A DNA stretch of 64,000 nt, from contig NC_088717.1 of assembly GCF_963576615.1 (NCBI RefSeq), positions 31,289,213 to 31,353,212 of the forward strand, given 5' to 3'. Position numbers and translations under genes: made by a program. A model generated the notes under the pieces. The model did not search any database, had not been told where the DNA came from, and saw nothing but the letters and a program-made list of their open reading frames with translations. Every line of letters starts with the position of its first letter. Position 1 is the first letter of the stretch. This document shows positions 47,339 through 58,386 of this stretch, piece by piece. Source of the stretch: Watersipora subatra. Lineage: Eukaryota > Bryozoa > Gymnolaemata > Cheilostomatida > Watersiporidae.

Positions 47339-48240
47339 ATTTGGAGGATTTGTGCTGCTTTTGTACACACTACAGTTCGTATGCTAAGTACACATCCTTG
47401 TAGGCTTCTTTACTTGCGGAAGTTTTATATTTCATCAATTAAATCGATACATATATTACAAGTTTAGGATATATTCTGCAAAAAATACAAACATCCAATA
47501 CAGATTTATTTGTTCCATTTTCTCATTCATCGCATATAAGCACCACCATGTCAGCGATACATCTTGAAATGGTAGTATTTGTACTTGTACTAGTATTTGT
47601 TCAATAACGTATGTATCTTCATATCACTTTCATCTGACTGTTATCATTCTATCCCAATCGGATGCTCTCTCAATGTTCTACAAAGTAAAGTAGAAGGACA
47701 TGAAATGAGCAATATTGTTTTTTGAGAATATTGGAAAGTATCATTATGCAATTTACTTTCTCTAGCTTGATACATCAGGAACCCAACACTGAGCACAAGA
47801 TAATAGGATTTGTACAGAGTGATGAGGAGAAAGATGGCAGCAATTATAAACAAGTATTGTGAGTGTTTTGGCTCACCATAAATTAATAAGTTAACTGTAC
47901 ATGTGATAAAAACAATTTGTAAAATTGGTTTCGTTGGTAAATATAAATTTGGTAAAAGTTCACTCAACAGAACCTTAACCGTAGAGTTCTAAGTGCTAGA
48001 GTACGGGTTGCTTATCTGTGACTGATTGTCCACAGATTGGTTGTGTACTATGTCTAAAGTGAGATCACTGCAAAAACAAAAAAATTGTCAGTGAGATTTA
48101 CTGCTTGTTCGATAGCGAGACTGATAATACTGAATAATGAAATCATAGGCTAGATCATGGGGTGGGTAACTCCCAAGCCAACAAACCATCTACTGACTAT
48201 CTAAACTTATGTATGACTGTTGTAATAAATTAATAATATA
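47339..48240. other. Spacer without a recognised gene
   Basis: A 107-codon - strand ORF (47967-47644) contains hydrophobic stretches but no recognised family. Nothing else is evident. Confidence 0.4.
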
Positions 48241-48260
48241 TAATAATAACAAATAATTAT

Positions 48261-48330
48261 ATTTGTTATAAATTCAAAAATTTATAACAAATATAAATAT
48301 TTGCTATAAATTTTTGAATTTATAACAAAT
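48261..48330. repeat. 33-bp-arm inverted repeat with a 4-bp loop
   Basis: The arms 48261-48293 and 48298-48330 pair with one mismatch. Each arm is itself close to palindromic around TTCAAAAATTT. This could extrude as a cruciform or fold back when transcribed. Confidence 0.85.
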
Positions 48331-48408
48331 ATTTACGGCGCTGTAACGATAACGCACTACTTTTTGTTTATTATGCCAATCACCCACATTAAGAATATAA
48401 TTTTATAG

Positions 48409-49491
48409 TGCAGAAAGAAAGATTGTACACCCATACCTCTGGCAGAGTCACCTGTCACTGGGATGATCGCCACTGCTGCACCTCTCATTGACAACGTACC
48501 ACCTCAGGTGGAGCAAGATAGAGCAGCCACCAAGATACATGTATCTCTGCGAGGTATAAAACAGTAACATAGCAGTTTAATCGGTACATTTCAGATCAAA
48601 TTTTTGGAGTAGAATTATTTAGAAATTTTCACTAGCACCAGACTTTACAAAATAACTGCAAGTATCTACAAATTAGGAGTGTACTGATTTAGGTAATCAA
48701 TGAGTGTTGATGATGAAAAAAAATTTGTCATCATGTACATAACATAAAATTAATAGTTACTTGCACATAATTTTTTGGTAAAACCAGTGAAGAAAAAGAA
48801 ATAATTTATATCAGCAATAAATTGCAGATACAAATTGTCACTTTACTAAGACGATAAATTAGATGTAGTCACTCTCAATATGAAACATTTGATGTGGCTC
48901 AACTGTATACCATGGCTTCGACTCAATCAATTTCAAATGTATCAAGTTTGTTTCATTAATCTCTACGGTACAACCATTTTTGGCAGGAGAGATTAATTCG
49001 TGGAACATTTAAGCAATAATATTTATATATACATGAACTTGACTAGTTTTTTATATGCCTGTACTTGACTTAATACAGCAACTTTTAAAAGCATCGAGTA
49101 TATGCAAGCTTGAATTTGTGCCCACACTAGTGAAACGACTCCAAATTACATTGAACACCATTTTGATGTTAAATTGATTAACCAATGAAAATGTAGGGCG
49201 CATGTGGCGGAATCAGATGACCTAGAAAGTACAATAGAAGGTTTTCAGGCAGAAAGAAGCTTCCAGAGGCCACTTATTCATATTGAGAGGTTGGTAGTGA
49301 GTGTCATCTGTTAAAATTTCACAGATGCCTTGTTATATCTCATTTTTATCTAGCATTTCTTTGCATTTTGTCAAAAACAGCAGTTAATCAATTTAATGGA
49401 ACTCCTTAATGTTTGCAGATCATTACTTACTGGTGCCACAACCACACCCGGGCCAGAAAATCAGGAAGATATCATTACGCATGAAGAGTTA
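48409..49491 (+). pseudogene. Candidate exons upstream of the FLYWCH/MULE remnant
   Basis: Three open blocks are bounded by plausible splice sites: 48409-48553 (contains LAESPVTGMIATAAPLIDN), 49197-49289 (contains AESDDLESTIEGFQAE) and 49419-49491 (contains TGATTTPGPENQEDIITHEE). Blocks 2 and 3 agree in phase; block 1 to 2 and block 3 to the FLYWCH segment do not. They may be exons of a transposon-derived gene or remnants. No domain was recognised. Confidence 0.35.
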
Positions 49492-49629
49492 GTAAACCCT
49501 AGGCAAGACATGTGTCATATAGATTATATATAAATGTATATATATTCATCAGGTGTCAAATAATGTGAATTCATCAGTTAAACTAACCTTAATAATAAAA
49601 ACTCTTATAGATCTTTTTCATTTTTGTAG

Positions 49630-50240
49630 ACAAACTTTTAAAGTCGTAACAGAAGGGAGTCAAAGAGGTAAGGATCTTCTTGTGAGCAGCACAGGTTATA
49701 GCTTCGCGATGACCAAACAAGCGCCAATGAAGACCTAGTGGCAATGTAGTTGGAGGAGCTGTCCTTCAACAGTTATTCAAGAAGGTGCTAATTTGATACT
49801 AATTCCCATATACGGATGTAATTTCTACTGGATCCAAGTTGCCTACAGAAATATACAGACACTAGGCTTGGTGACTCTATTAAGAAATGACAGTCATTCT
49901 TAAGAGAGAGAAAATTATCAAAAGATATCTCGCCTTACCTATGCTGTCTGCTCAACATGTTGAGGAATGTTGGACCAGATTGGCAAAGAGTGATGATAAA
50001 CTGACAGATTTAGCCGAATATATCAGGTTCGCCTAGTTCATATCAACTACATGGCCACCCACTTCATGGTCCCAGGTCATGAGGCCTACTTATTCCAAGA
50101 ACGAACAACGTTGTGGAAAGTTGGCACCTACGGTTTAATCACAGGGTATTTATAAATGGTGCCCCAAATTTCTATAGATTAATCACAGAACTGTATAGAG
50201 AATCAAAAGTGACAGCGATTAATGTAAAGTTCATTTCTGC
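49630..50240 (+). pseudogene. FLYWCH zinc finger plus MULE transposase tail, core missing
   Basis: At 49630-49780 the frame shows the FLYWCH signature: TEGSQRGKDLLVSSTGYSF, then WQC and CPSTVIQEG, but with a TAG (49736-49738) just before WQC. At 50098-50235 another open piece reads PRTNNVVESWHLRFN, the R-T-N-N-x-x-E-x-W-H motif at the end of the catalytic region in Mutator-like (MULE) transposases that carry FLYWCH fingers. Too little sequence lies between the two for the catalytic domain, so the element is internally deleted. Its ends were not found. Confidence 0.65.
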
Positions 50241-50249
50241 TAGAAAATA

Positions 50250-52190
50250 ACAAAAAGGGTGAGAAAATCATTCGCAACAGTTCAGCAAAAGCTGATGAAA
50301 CTGTGGAGAGATTACGATGAAGGTGACTTACAACTTCGAGTCTGCTGAAGGCATGTAGTCACCTTGTAGGTAACAACCACATGTATTTTAGTTGATTTTC
50401 GTTTGTGGTCTCCATAAAAGCTGCAAGACTCTCATTAGTATGGAAATGTGCCAAGGTTGTACCAATATATAAAAAGGGTGCTGAGATTGCTGCAAAAAGA
50501 AGCTGCTGAGATTAATCTGTCTTTAATCGTCCAACTATTCTTCTGATCATCCTTTTCCACAAATTTAACTCTAGAGTTTGTCAACTCGACACGCTCAGAA
50601 ATCATTTAGACAGTCACTACTTTCTTTTTCACTTCCTTGCATGCTTGTGAAAACCGGCAAGTTGCTTATCGGTGTGGCAAGAGTCTGAAATTCCTTACCA
50701 CCTAATATATGACATCATGAAGGTAACAACTTTTTTAACCCCTCTGAAGCAATGTGTCAACGGAAAAATGTTATTGTTTTTGTTATGATAATTATTTGAT
50801 ATTTAAATAATACATTTGACAATTTAGCTTTGTAATGATAATAATATTGATGTATAATGTTTTGATTTTTGTGTTTCCTCTGAGTAAAATACTACAATGG
50901 TTCTATCGTTTTTTGTGTAATGGTTAGCCTCTCGACCTTGAGTTCAATTTCTCCCAAGACAAATTTTGACCGCAGACAAAGTGGCACTTCTGTCCCACAA
51001 AATCACACAGTTGCTATAAAGCAAAGTTTTGCCAACAAATCAATCAATGGAGATGGGCACCCCTATAATTTTCCTTGGAATTGTTCAAAACAAGTGGTGT
51101 TAAGATTGTGAGGTCTACAGCTGTCTGCAGGTAAATATCTTATAATCATCAATAACATGCTAGTGGTTTGTTTCCAAGTGGCTGTGAACTCTATTTTCTT
51201 CAAAAGGTCAAAATAACAGTTATTCTGTCAAGACTCACTGGCTCAAGCAAAAATAACAAGATGCTGGTATACTTAGCCCTATTTGCTATGGCCTTTCTAG
51301 GTTCAAACAGTACGTGTCTATTAGGTGTGTAGCTGTAGCTCTTTCTGTTAGCAGGGGCGGCTGAATAAACTCTTTCCTCTTAGGGCTTTATGGCTTCCTG
51401 CCTTGCCACCTCTTTGGGTGAATTGTGTTTGCTGCGTATTTGCTCTTAGATGAGTCGATCCTCGACAAGCTGTTTGCTGCCGGCTCCTTGGCTATCTTGG
51501 GCTTCTGTTAAGTCTTCTCCTGTCTTGGCTTCTCTCTCTCTCTGGGCCTCCTCTCATCTGTCTGACTGGCTGCCAGCTTCTCCTCGATTTACCATTGATT
51601 TTGCCCCTGTTTTATGCTGATCCATGAGTCATTGCCAAATGTCATTGGTTGGTTGTGTTTTACTTGCGGTTTTTGCATCATTTTTTGCGTAATATTTATT
51701 TCAAAATCACAGCGGTGAGCTAACATTCTTTACTGATGTTGGAATCCCATGACGGCAAGCAAAAGGTATTCTGTCCAATAACCAATTGTACAAAACTGGC
51801 CATAACTCAAAAACTATGAGTAACATGTGAAATTGATTTTGCAGTAATCCTTATTCTGAGACGGCACTAGCTAGCCAACTCATATGAAGCTAGAAAAATA
51901 TTATCATTTTATACCATTCTTTTCACAGCCATTTCGTCAATCTTTTCGCATCAAATGCATGTACATTATCCGAGTACATGAATAATTATGCTATACGGTT
52001 CTTCTGCTGTACAATACAACATTGTCTAGAATAACATGATGTTATAAGCTATAGACATAGAATTTACCAAGTGTAACTGAAAAAACCTCATAGTCTCAGA
52101 TTTTGATGATTTTTTAATAATTTCTATGTTGTTGCCCATGTTGAAAAATGCTTAAATCCCAAATTTTGATCTTCTAGGGTCATCGGTTCA
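50250..52190. other. Spacer without a recognised gene
   Basis: Only short ORFs are present (for example 50920-51111). A pyrimidine-rich TCTCTCTCTCTGGGCC stretch occurs near 51530. No repeats or RNA genes were recognised. Confidence 0.45.
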
Positions 52191-52262
52191 GGTGCTATGA
52201 GGATTTGAACTTCGACCATTTGTCGCCCGAGTTTGAGGGCATAGCGCATCTAGCTGACTTTA
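52191..52262 (-). repeat. Possible tRNA-like SINE or tRNA pseudogene
   Basis: On the - strand a GTCAGCTAGATGCGC stretch and a GTTCAAATCC stretch have roughly A-box and B-box spacing, with a GCCC/GGGC pairing between them. It is too divergent for a functional tRNA. Confidence 0.3.
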
Positions 52263-52780
52263 GACTCAAATAAATTCAAGAATATACAAATTAAAGGTCT
52301 AGATTTTTTTGCGTCCTCACAAAATTTCCATATGTACACAAACAAATTGGTTTGAAATTTTTCGGATGATTAATGTGGGAGATAACTCCGACCAAAAATG
52401 CTATTCTAGCAACTATTCAAAAGCAATTATCACCCCTAACATATAATTTGCCATTGTTTCTGTTGATATTTTTGAATTTTGCCAGGTCTCAGCTATCCAA
52501 AACTAGTCTCATCTTCTCTGTAGATGCATCGGGTCAGCGTCTAGAAATCATACAAGATGAACGTCTTTGTCTAAATACTGCAAAAGTAGAGGTCAAGGTC
52601 AACCTGTGGTTTCAACAAAGTCACATATTTTTCATGTTTCACACCATTTAACATTATGCAGATTTCATTAAAACCATCAAAACTTTGTGTTTCAGACTGT
52701 AAAATGCTTAAAATTGAGTTCCAAATGCCCTCCAAACACCTTTGTAAATCGCCTTAATTAAATGAGATTATCTCCTCTTG

Positions 52781-53640
52781 TCAAGCTTTAACTTGGCTGA
52801 TTATTATCCTATCAAGTTCAAATTTGATTTGTGCTTGTGGTTTGTGATTGTGGTAGTAATGAGCCTTAAAATATTTTTTTAACATACATTCCTCAATTTT
52901 ATCCATTGTCGTAGCTTCAAATGCATGTTTTACGCGAGTTGGTGGTAGATGGCGGCGCCACAGCTGATAGAACATGCTCTTGTGGTACCCAGCAGATGTC
53001 ATCTCGCTTTGGCCATGTGAAACTGTTGCTTGAGCCTTTGTGCATTAATCTCACATCAACATCATTGTTCTCTTGATCAAAGCCAATTGCCATCCCCATA
53101 TACCACCGACCATCATATATACAGGCCAGATATTGTCCAGGTTGAGATGTTAAGGTATTGCTGGTAACATGCGAGTCATCAGTCTTTCCAACTTTGTATC
53201 CTTGTAGCATACATTTTTCATCAACCAGTGGTGAAAGTTTGCAAACTTCAATGGCTGTTCTACTGAATGGCTTGAACCAATGCTGGTCCCGACAACCAAT
53301 GACTCGTGCTGCTTTGAACCTTGGTTCCAAAATCACTGCTTTTCTGCGACTTCTTCAATGGGTACATAAAACACCTCCACCACAGCGATGTTTTCCCTAG
53401 CATACTTGTACAGCTGCTCAGCACAGAGCAGTCTTTCTTTCCCTGACTTAACTAGCTGCTTAGAGTGGCGGGTGGCCAGTCTCTTGACTGCCCCGCCAAT
53501 CCCATCGCACGGACCTTTTCCATGTGAAGTGGCAAAGAAGCTTCAAGATGCTGTAAGATTGAAATCAAGCTCATGGTGACATAAGTTGGCAAAGTTCTTG
53601 TAATTCTTGTATTGGGCACTAGATCCATCTCTACCACACC
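52781..53640 (-). pseudogene. Repeat-family protein with the ATSHGK...CDGIGG motif, broken
   Basis: On the - strand from 53640: a YKNYKNFANLCHHELDF segment, a TGA near 53553 where Trp is usual, then FFATSHGKGPCDGIGG and a basic AVKRLATRHSK segment. After a frame change near 53340 comes a C-terminal part with QYLACIYDGRWYMGMAIGF and WPKRDDICWVPQEHVL, and a shorter tail frame ends at 52781. From memory, this domain pair is common in uncharacterised, highly copied invertebrate proteins presumed to be transposon-encoded. No transposon ends were identified. The catalytic part would lie upstream and is absent. Confidence 0.55.
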
Positions 53641-53849
53641 TCCACTACTTAAAAACGTTGGATTTGCAATTGTTCTAGATAGTAAGCATGTTCATTTCCT
53701 TCCGCAGCTGAGTTACTTTTACTTTTTTTCCAGCTACGAGTACTACAGAACTACAGCTACTACAGAACTTGCACGGGCCCTCCGAGCGTTGCGATAAGCG
53801 ACAGTGAGAAGAAAGCGAGCAGAGTATATTACAAAAAAGCACACCATCT

Positions 53850-54588
53850 CATTCACTTTAGAAAACGCTTGAAGCAGTACAATGCCTCCCAAAAAGCTCC
53901 GCTGCCCAAACGCAAGAACAGATTGATTCCCATAGAGAAAGAGACCAAATTCGCAAAGCAGCAGCTAGACGAGCAGAAACTGCAGAGCAAACACAGCTAA
54001 TCCCACAATGAAACAGAACTGCTACTGCAGCTGCTAGAAGTGCAGAAACTGCAAAGCAAACACAGCTACGCCTACAACGAAACAGAATAGATACTGTATC
54101 TGCTAGAAGAGCAGAAACTGCAGAGCAAACACAGCTACACCAACAACGAAACAGAATAGCAGCTGCTAGAAGAGCAGAAACCGCTGAACAAACACAGGTA
54201 CATCGAGAGCAGACCAGAATAGATGCTGCAGCTGCTACAAGTGCAGCGACTGCTGAGCCGACCTAGCAGCGACTCAAACGGCTCAAAGCAGCCGCTACAG
54301 CGGCCAGACGTGCAGAAACCTCCGAGCAGATGCAGTGGGACAAGAACATGATGCACTAGCTACAACAGCTACTCGGCAAGCTGAATTTTCAGAGCAGACG
54401 AAACGGCGACAACAGCAATATGCACTAACTACAGCAGCTGCTACTAGGCGCCGTGTATGGGCAGAAAACTTCGCACTTGACTACAGTCCTGCAACACAGT
54501 ACAGGGCCAAATTTTTCTATGGGACGAATGTCCAAAAATGCTCCAGATGTAATGTCTTACGTTGGAAAGGGGAAAGGCCATATATGTA
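53850..54588 (+). pseudogene. Helitron-associated N-terminal repeat protein fragment
   Basis: Repeats of about 22 residues, (A)ARRAETAEQTQL-like, run from about 53930 to 54340 with several frame changes and stops. They are followed by FALDYSPATQYRA and a CSRCNVLRWKGERP zinc-ribbon-like end. This resembles the region upstream of the Rep/helicase domain in animal Helitrons (E-T-x-E-Q-R repeats, then CxxC-x-x-L-x-[FW]-K-G-E). The Rep and PIF1-like helicase domains are missing downstream. Confidence 0.55.
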
Positions 54589-54599
54589 GTTTATATAGT

Positions 54600-57500
54600 A
54601 GATTTTATTGATTATAAACTTTATCAACACAACCATATTACTGCTGCACAGTTTGTAAATACCATGTCAAAACACAGGCTATAGACGAAGAACTGGTGCG
54701 TCATGATTATTGTTTTAAGCATGTAGAAGTCTCAATTCAATAAATGCTGGTGATAACTTAGCAGTGCAAAAGCAAAATATTTTTTAGAATTTCTTAAAAT
54801 ATGTAAAACTTTTCAATACTGCCAGTTTGAAGAACTTTAATTTGCCTAGCAATGTCAATTTCGTCATCAGTTCTGTGTACAAAATTAGGACAACTCCGAT
54901 TTGAGTGGTTCGAGACTGATGCATTGTAGACTAGCTGCAGATTGCATTGCATATTTTCATTTGTCTCTCCAACATTATTGATATGTACGACTGCCAATGT
55001 GTATGCAGTCTGATCAGCACAAAAATTTCATTATATTGTATATTTGGAGTTGTTTTACAGTATGAAAGACAACTCTCAATAAAACTATTGCTTTCCGTTA
55101 ATCTGTTCCCGAACACGGGTAATGCAGCTAGTTATCTATAGAAAAGAAAAAGGGCGCTGTCGTTTTGCCGAAATCGGTCTAGCTTTTCTGAGTATCGCAC
55201 TACCATGTAGGAATTCGCCCAAGATACGTTCTTGTCGACGTTTCTTTTATTCTTTTTTCCAGACTCGCTCACACAAAAATAACGATTCAAAATACATTTA
55301 TGTATACTGTACCTATTCGGCAAAAACACTTCGGCCAACTTTCGGAGACTGCCTCGGTCGAGGTGTCCAACCCAATCATATTTTGCTAGTTGCGTAGCAA
55401 CTGTTCGCCATTACCAAGGTGGATCGCCATTAGTTGCTGGGTTGCTCGCTGGATTGCTCATTGAAAATTATTTTACTATGTCATTTACCTCATACTTACT
55501 TGATCCGTAAAAGATACGTATTAATTTAAAACAAATGCAACAGTTTTAAAAGGTAAGCTCAATCACAAAACTGAGAGAAAATACTGGTATTGAGTCCCTG
55601 AGGGATAGACGAATGCACGAAAGGCATAGACTGTTTGTTAGGTGTGCGGCTGAAGGTATTGGGCCACCGTTCTAGTGTAATAGCATAGGTTATAATACTC
55701 GTCAAAAAGCAAACACCTATACAGCATATATAAAAACCAATATATGGCAATCTGTTTTATCAGTATTTTTGACCTCGTGCACTATATATGAGCAATCTTT
55801 ATTGTTGTAATCAATAGTCATATTTTACAACATGTTTTCCACAAGGTACGACAGCAAGTAAACTAACTAAAAAACAGTGTACAACAAAAAACGCAAATAA
55901 ACTGTTGTCTAAACTAGATAACTAGTGAATAATCTAGCTAATATAATAATGTTGGAACTGAATGCATAAAAGATGTAAAACGCAAGCTTGAAGATTGATA
56001 TGAGTGTTGTTTAAACAAAAAGTGGACAAATAAAAGCTCTGTGAAAATAGTTATACATATCTGTGACAACAAATTTCTAGTTATGAAAACAAGGTGTGAT
56101 ATAAAAATGTTAAAATAGGTAAGGCTATATGGTGAATGGTATTATTGGATAGTGGGTAGAGGATACTGGGTGTAGTTTGAGTTTTGTTTTAAAAGATTGC
56201 AGAGGAAGAGTTTTCAAATGATTACAGAGGTTATTAAATGAATTTAGCAGGTTACTGTTGAGTTTGTTATGGTTTATGGCACTAGGTAATTTAAATCTGG
56301 TCCTGGTCTGCACCGAGTGAGTTAAGATCTTGAAAGGTGTTCAATACTGTCATGGGTGGATATGGAAAAATGGATGTTATACATAACGAATTCGAATTTA
56401 CACACAACATCCGTGTTGATTTTGCTTCATCAGTTTATTATATTTTGACTATGTTCAGTTTGTGCACTTTTGCTTAGCTTGTGGGAACTGAATTGATTAT
56501 TACTGGTTCAGGTACTAGTAAAGGTGTTAGGCTATTGTAGGCGATACTGATATTTACCAGTGAAAGATACTTTTATATTCTATAAGTCAAACAATTAAAA
56601 TACACAGCTAACAAAATCTTAACCAATAATATTAATGATGAAAGGTTAAAATAGCCAATAAAGGTTACACCCTTACTCGAACGTTCATCCATGTTTGCTT
56701 GCTCGATCCCGCATGGCTGCGAGTTTCAACAGTCAAATGAAAGCCATGACAGTCTATAGATGGAAAAGCTCAGCAGTTGAAATAGTCAAGTAAAAGAAGC
56801 TCAGCTGATGATGTAGGAGGCTCCATTCGCAGAGGGCAGGAGAGGCTGTGCAGATGCAAGAGAAGGAGGCTGGTAGAGGCTCCACAGGCAGGAGAGAGCA
56901 AGGGAGGCTTCAGAGGCAAAACAATGCGCCTCAGCAGGAATTGGGAAAGAAGGAGCTTCAACAGGTCTTTGTGAAAAATAGAGGGCCTGAGTTATTGAAA
57001 TGGTTCTCTTTTATAAATATATCTGTTGGCCTATGAAAATGTGTTTAGGTGCTCAGGTTCTGTTCTATAAGTTGTAGAGGGTTAGCAATTGAGTGGACTT
57101 GTCTTTAGACGACATTGGAGTATAATGATTGGAAATGATGACTAACTTTAACTGTTTTGGTCAGGTCTAGTAAAGATATAATGACATTTGATGGTTTTTT
57201 TCCGGCAGGTCAATTGATGTCTATTTTCTCATGAGTTACTTCCACGGGAGGGTTCTAATCCGCTTGTAGATAGGTATAGGATGAATGTCTTTATTGCTTG
57301 TTCTCTGAAGTCATGCTCATTGTATTATTGCACATATCTCCGGTGGTTCAGGCGTTTCTTCATTATGCTATCTGCTTTCGCTCATACTTTTATACAACAT
57401 TACATGCATATAAAGTTAAAGACATCGACAAAACAAACGCATCTAAACAAAGTTCTTATTTGGAACTGCTTTGCTTAATTACTAAGTTGTTGTGTTCCAA

Positions 57501-57780
57501 CACGCAAAACGATTATGTCATCCATGTTTGGAACAAGTATGCTATGCTCGTTCCAAACTGTACTGCCTCTTTATATCAGAAAATCTCTGTGAAATTTTTT
57601 TTTATTCAACATTGTAGTCTAGTTTAAACTTGTAATGTTCATGTAGCTAAGGTTGATTCATGTGTAGACTTCTTCGAGTCTTTCTAACAATTTATTTTTG
57701 TTTGCGGTGCATATTTGACAAGACTATTTACTTTTATCATGACGATGTGTTTTCAGTAACTTTCTCAATCACACAAACAC
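54600..57780. other. Spacer upstream of TTC29 without a recognised gene
   Basis: It holds only short ORFs. A purine-rich stretch with GGCAGGAGAG and GAGGCT repeats lies at 56810-56960. A GTTGCTGGGTTGCTCGCTGG phrase lies near 55433. No promoter, RNA gene or transposon end was recognised. Confidence 0.45.
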
Positions 57781-58222
57781 TTACCATTCATGTATAAACA
57801 CTTACCATTCATGTATAAACACTTACCACTCATGTATAAACATTTACCATTCATGTATGAACACTTACCACTCATGTATAAACACTTACAACTCATGTAT
57901 AAACACTTACCACTCATGTATAAACACTTACCATTCATGTATAAACACTTACCATTCATGTATAAACACTTACCACTCATGTATAAACACTTACCACTCA
58001 TGTATAAACACTTACCATTCATGTATAAACACTTACCATTCATGTATGAACACTTACCATTCATGTATAAACACTTACCACTCATGTATAAACACTTACC
58101 ATTCATGTATAAACACTTACCATTCATGTATAAACACTTACCATTCATGTATAAACACTTACCATTCATGTATAAGCACTTACCACTCATGTATAAGCAC
58201 TTACCACTCATGTATAAACACC
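57781..58222. repeat. 21-bp minisatellite just upstream of TTC29
   Basis: About 21 units of ACTTACCATTCATGTATAAA + C, with CATTCA/CACTCA variants. Both strands stay open because 21 is divisible by 3. The - strand of most units contains GGTAAGT, a perfect splice-donor core. It ends about 165 bp before the TTC29 ATG. Confidence 0.95.
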
Positions 58223-58386
58223 ATTCATTCACGCATAACCTTGCCGAAGTTGATCTATAGTGGGCTATTTAGTTGTTTTTTTGTTTCCCCTTTTTTGTAG
58301 GACTAATTACTGGTTTGCTTCTAATGCATGGCAAATTAGGTTTGAACAGGCGCTTAATTTGCTTATACAGATTATCCATTGGTAAA

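Noticed and set aside
52373-52651. 92-codon + strand ORF
   Set aside because: No recognised domain, no splice context and no repeat match. Not enough to call a gene.
56848-57036. Gln/Arg-rich 62-codon ORF
   Set aside because: It arises from a purine-rich imperfect repeat and has no coding features.
57765-58300. ORFs of 147-156 codons on both strands (MYKHLPF and MSGKCLY repeats)
   Set aside because: 21-bp repeat open on both strands. No coding sequence on either side continues it.
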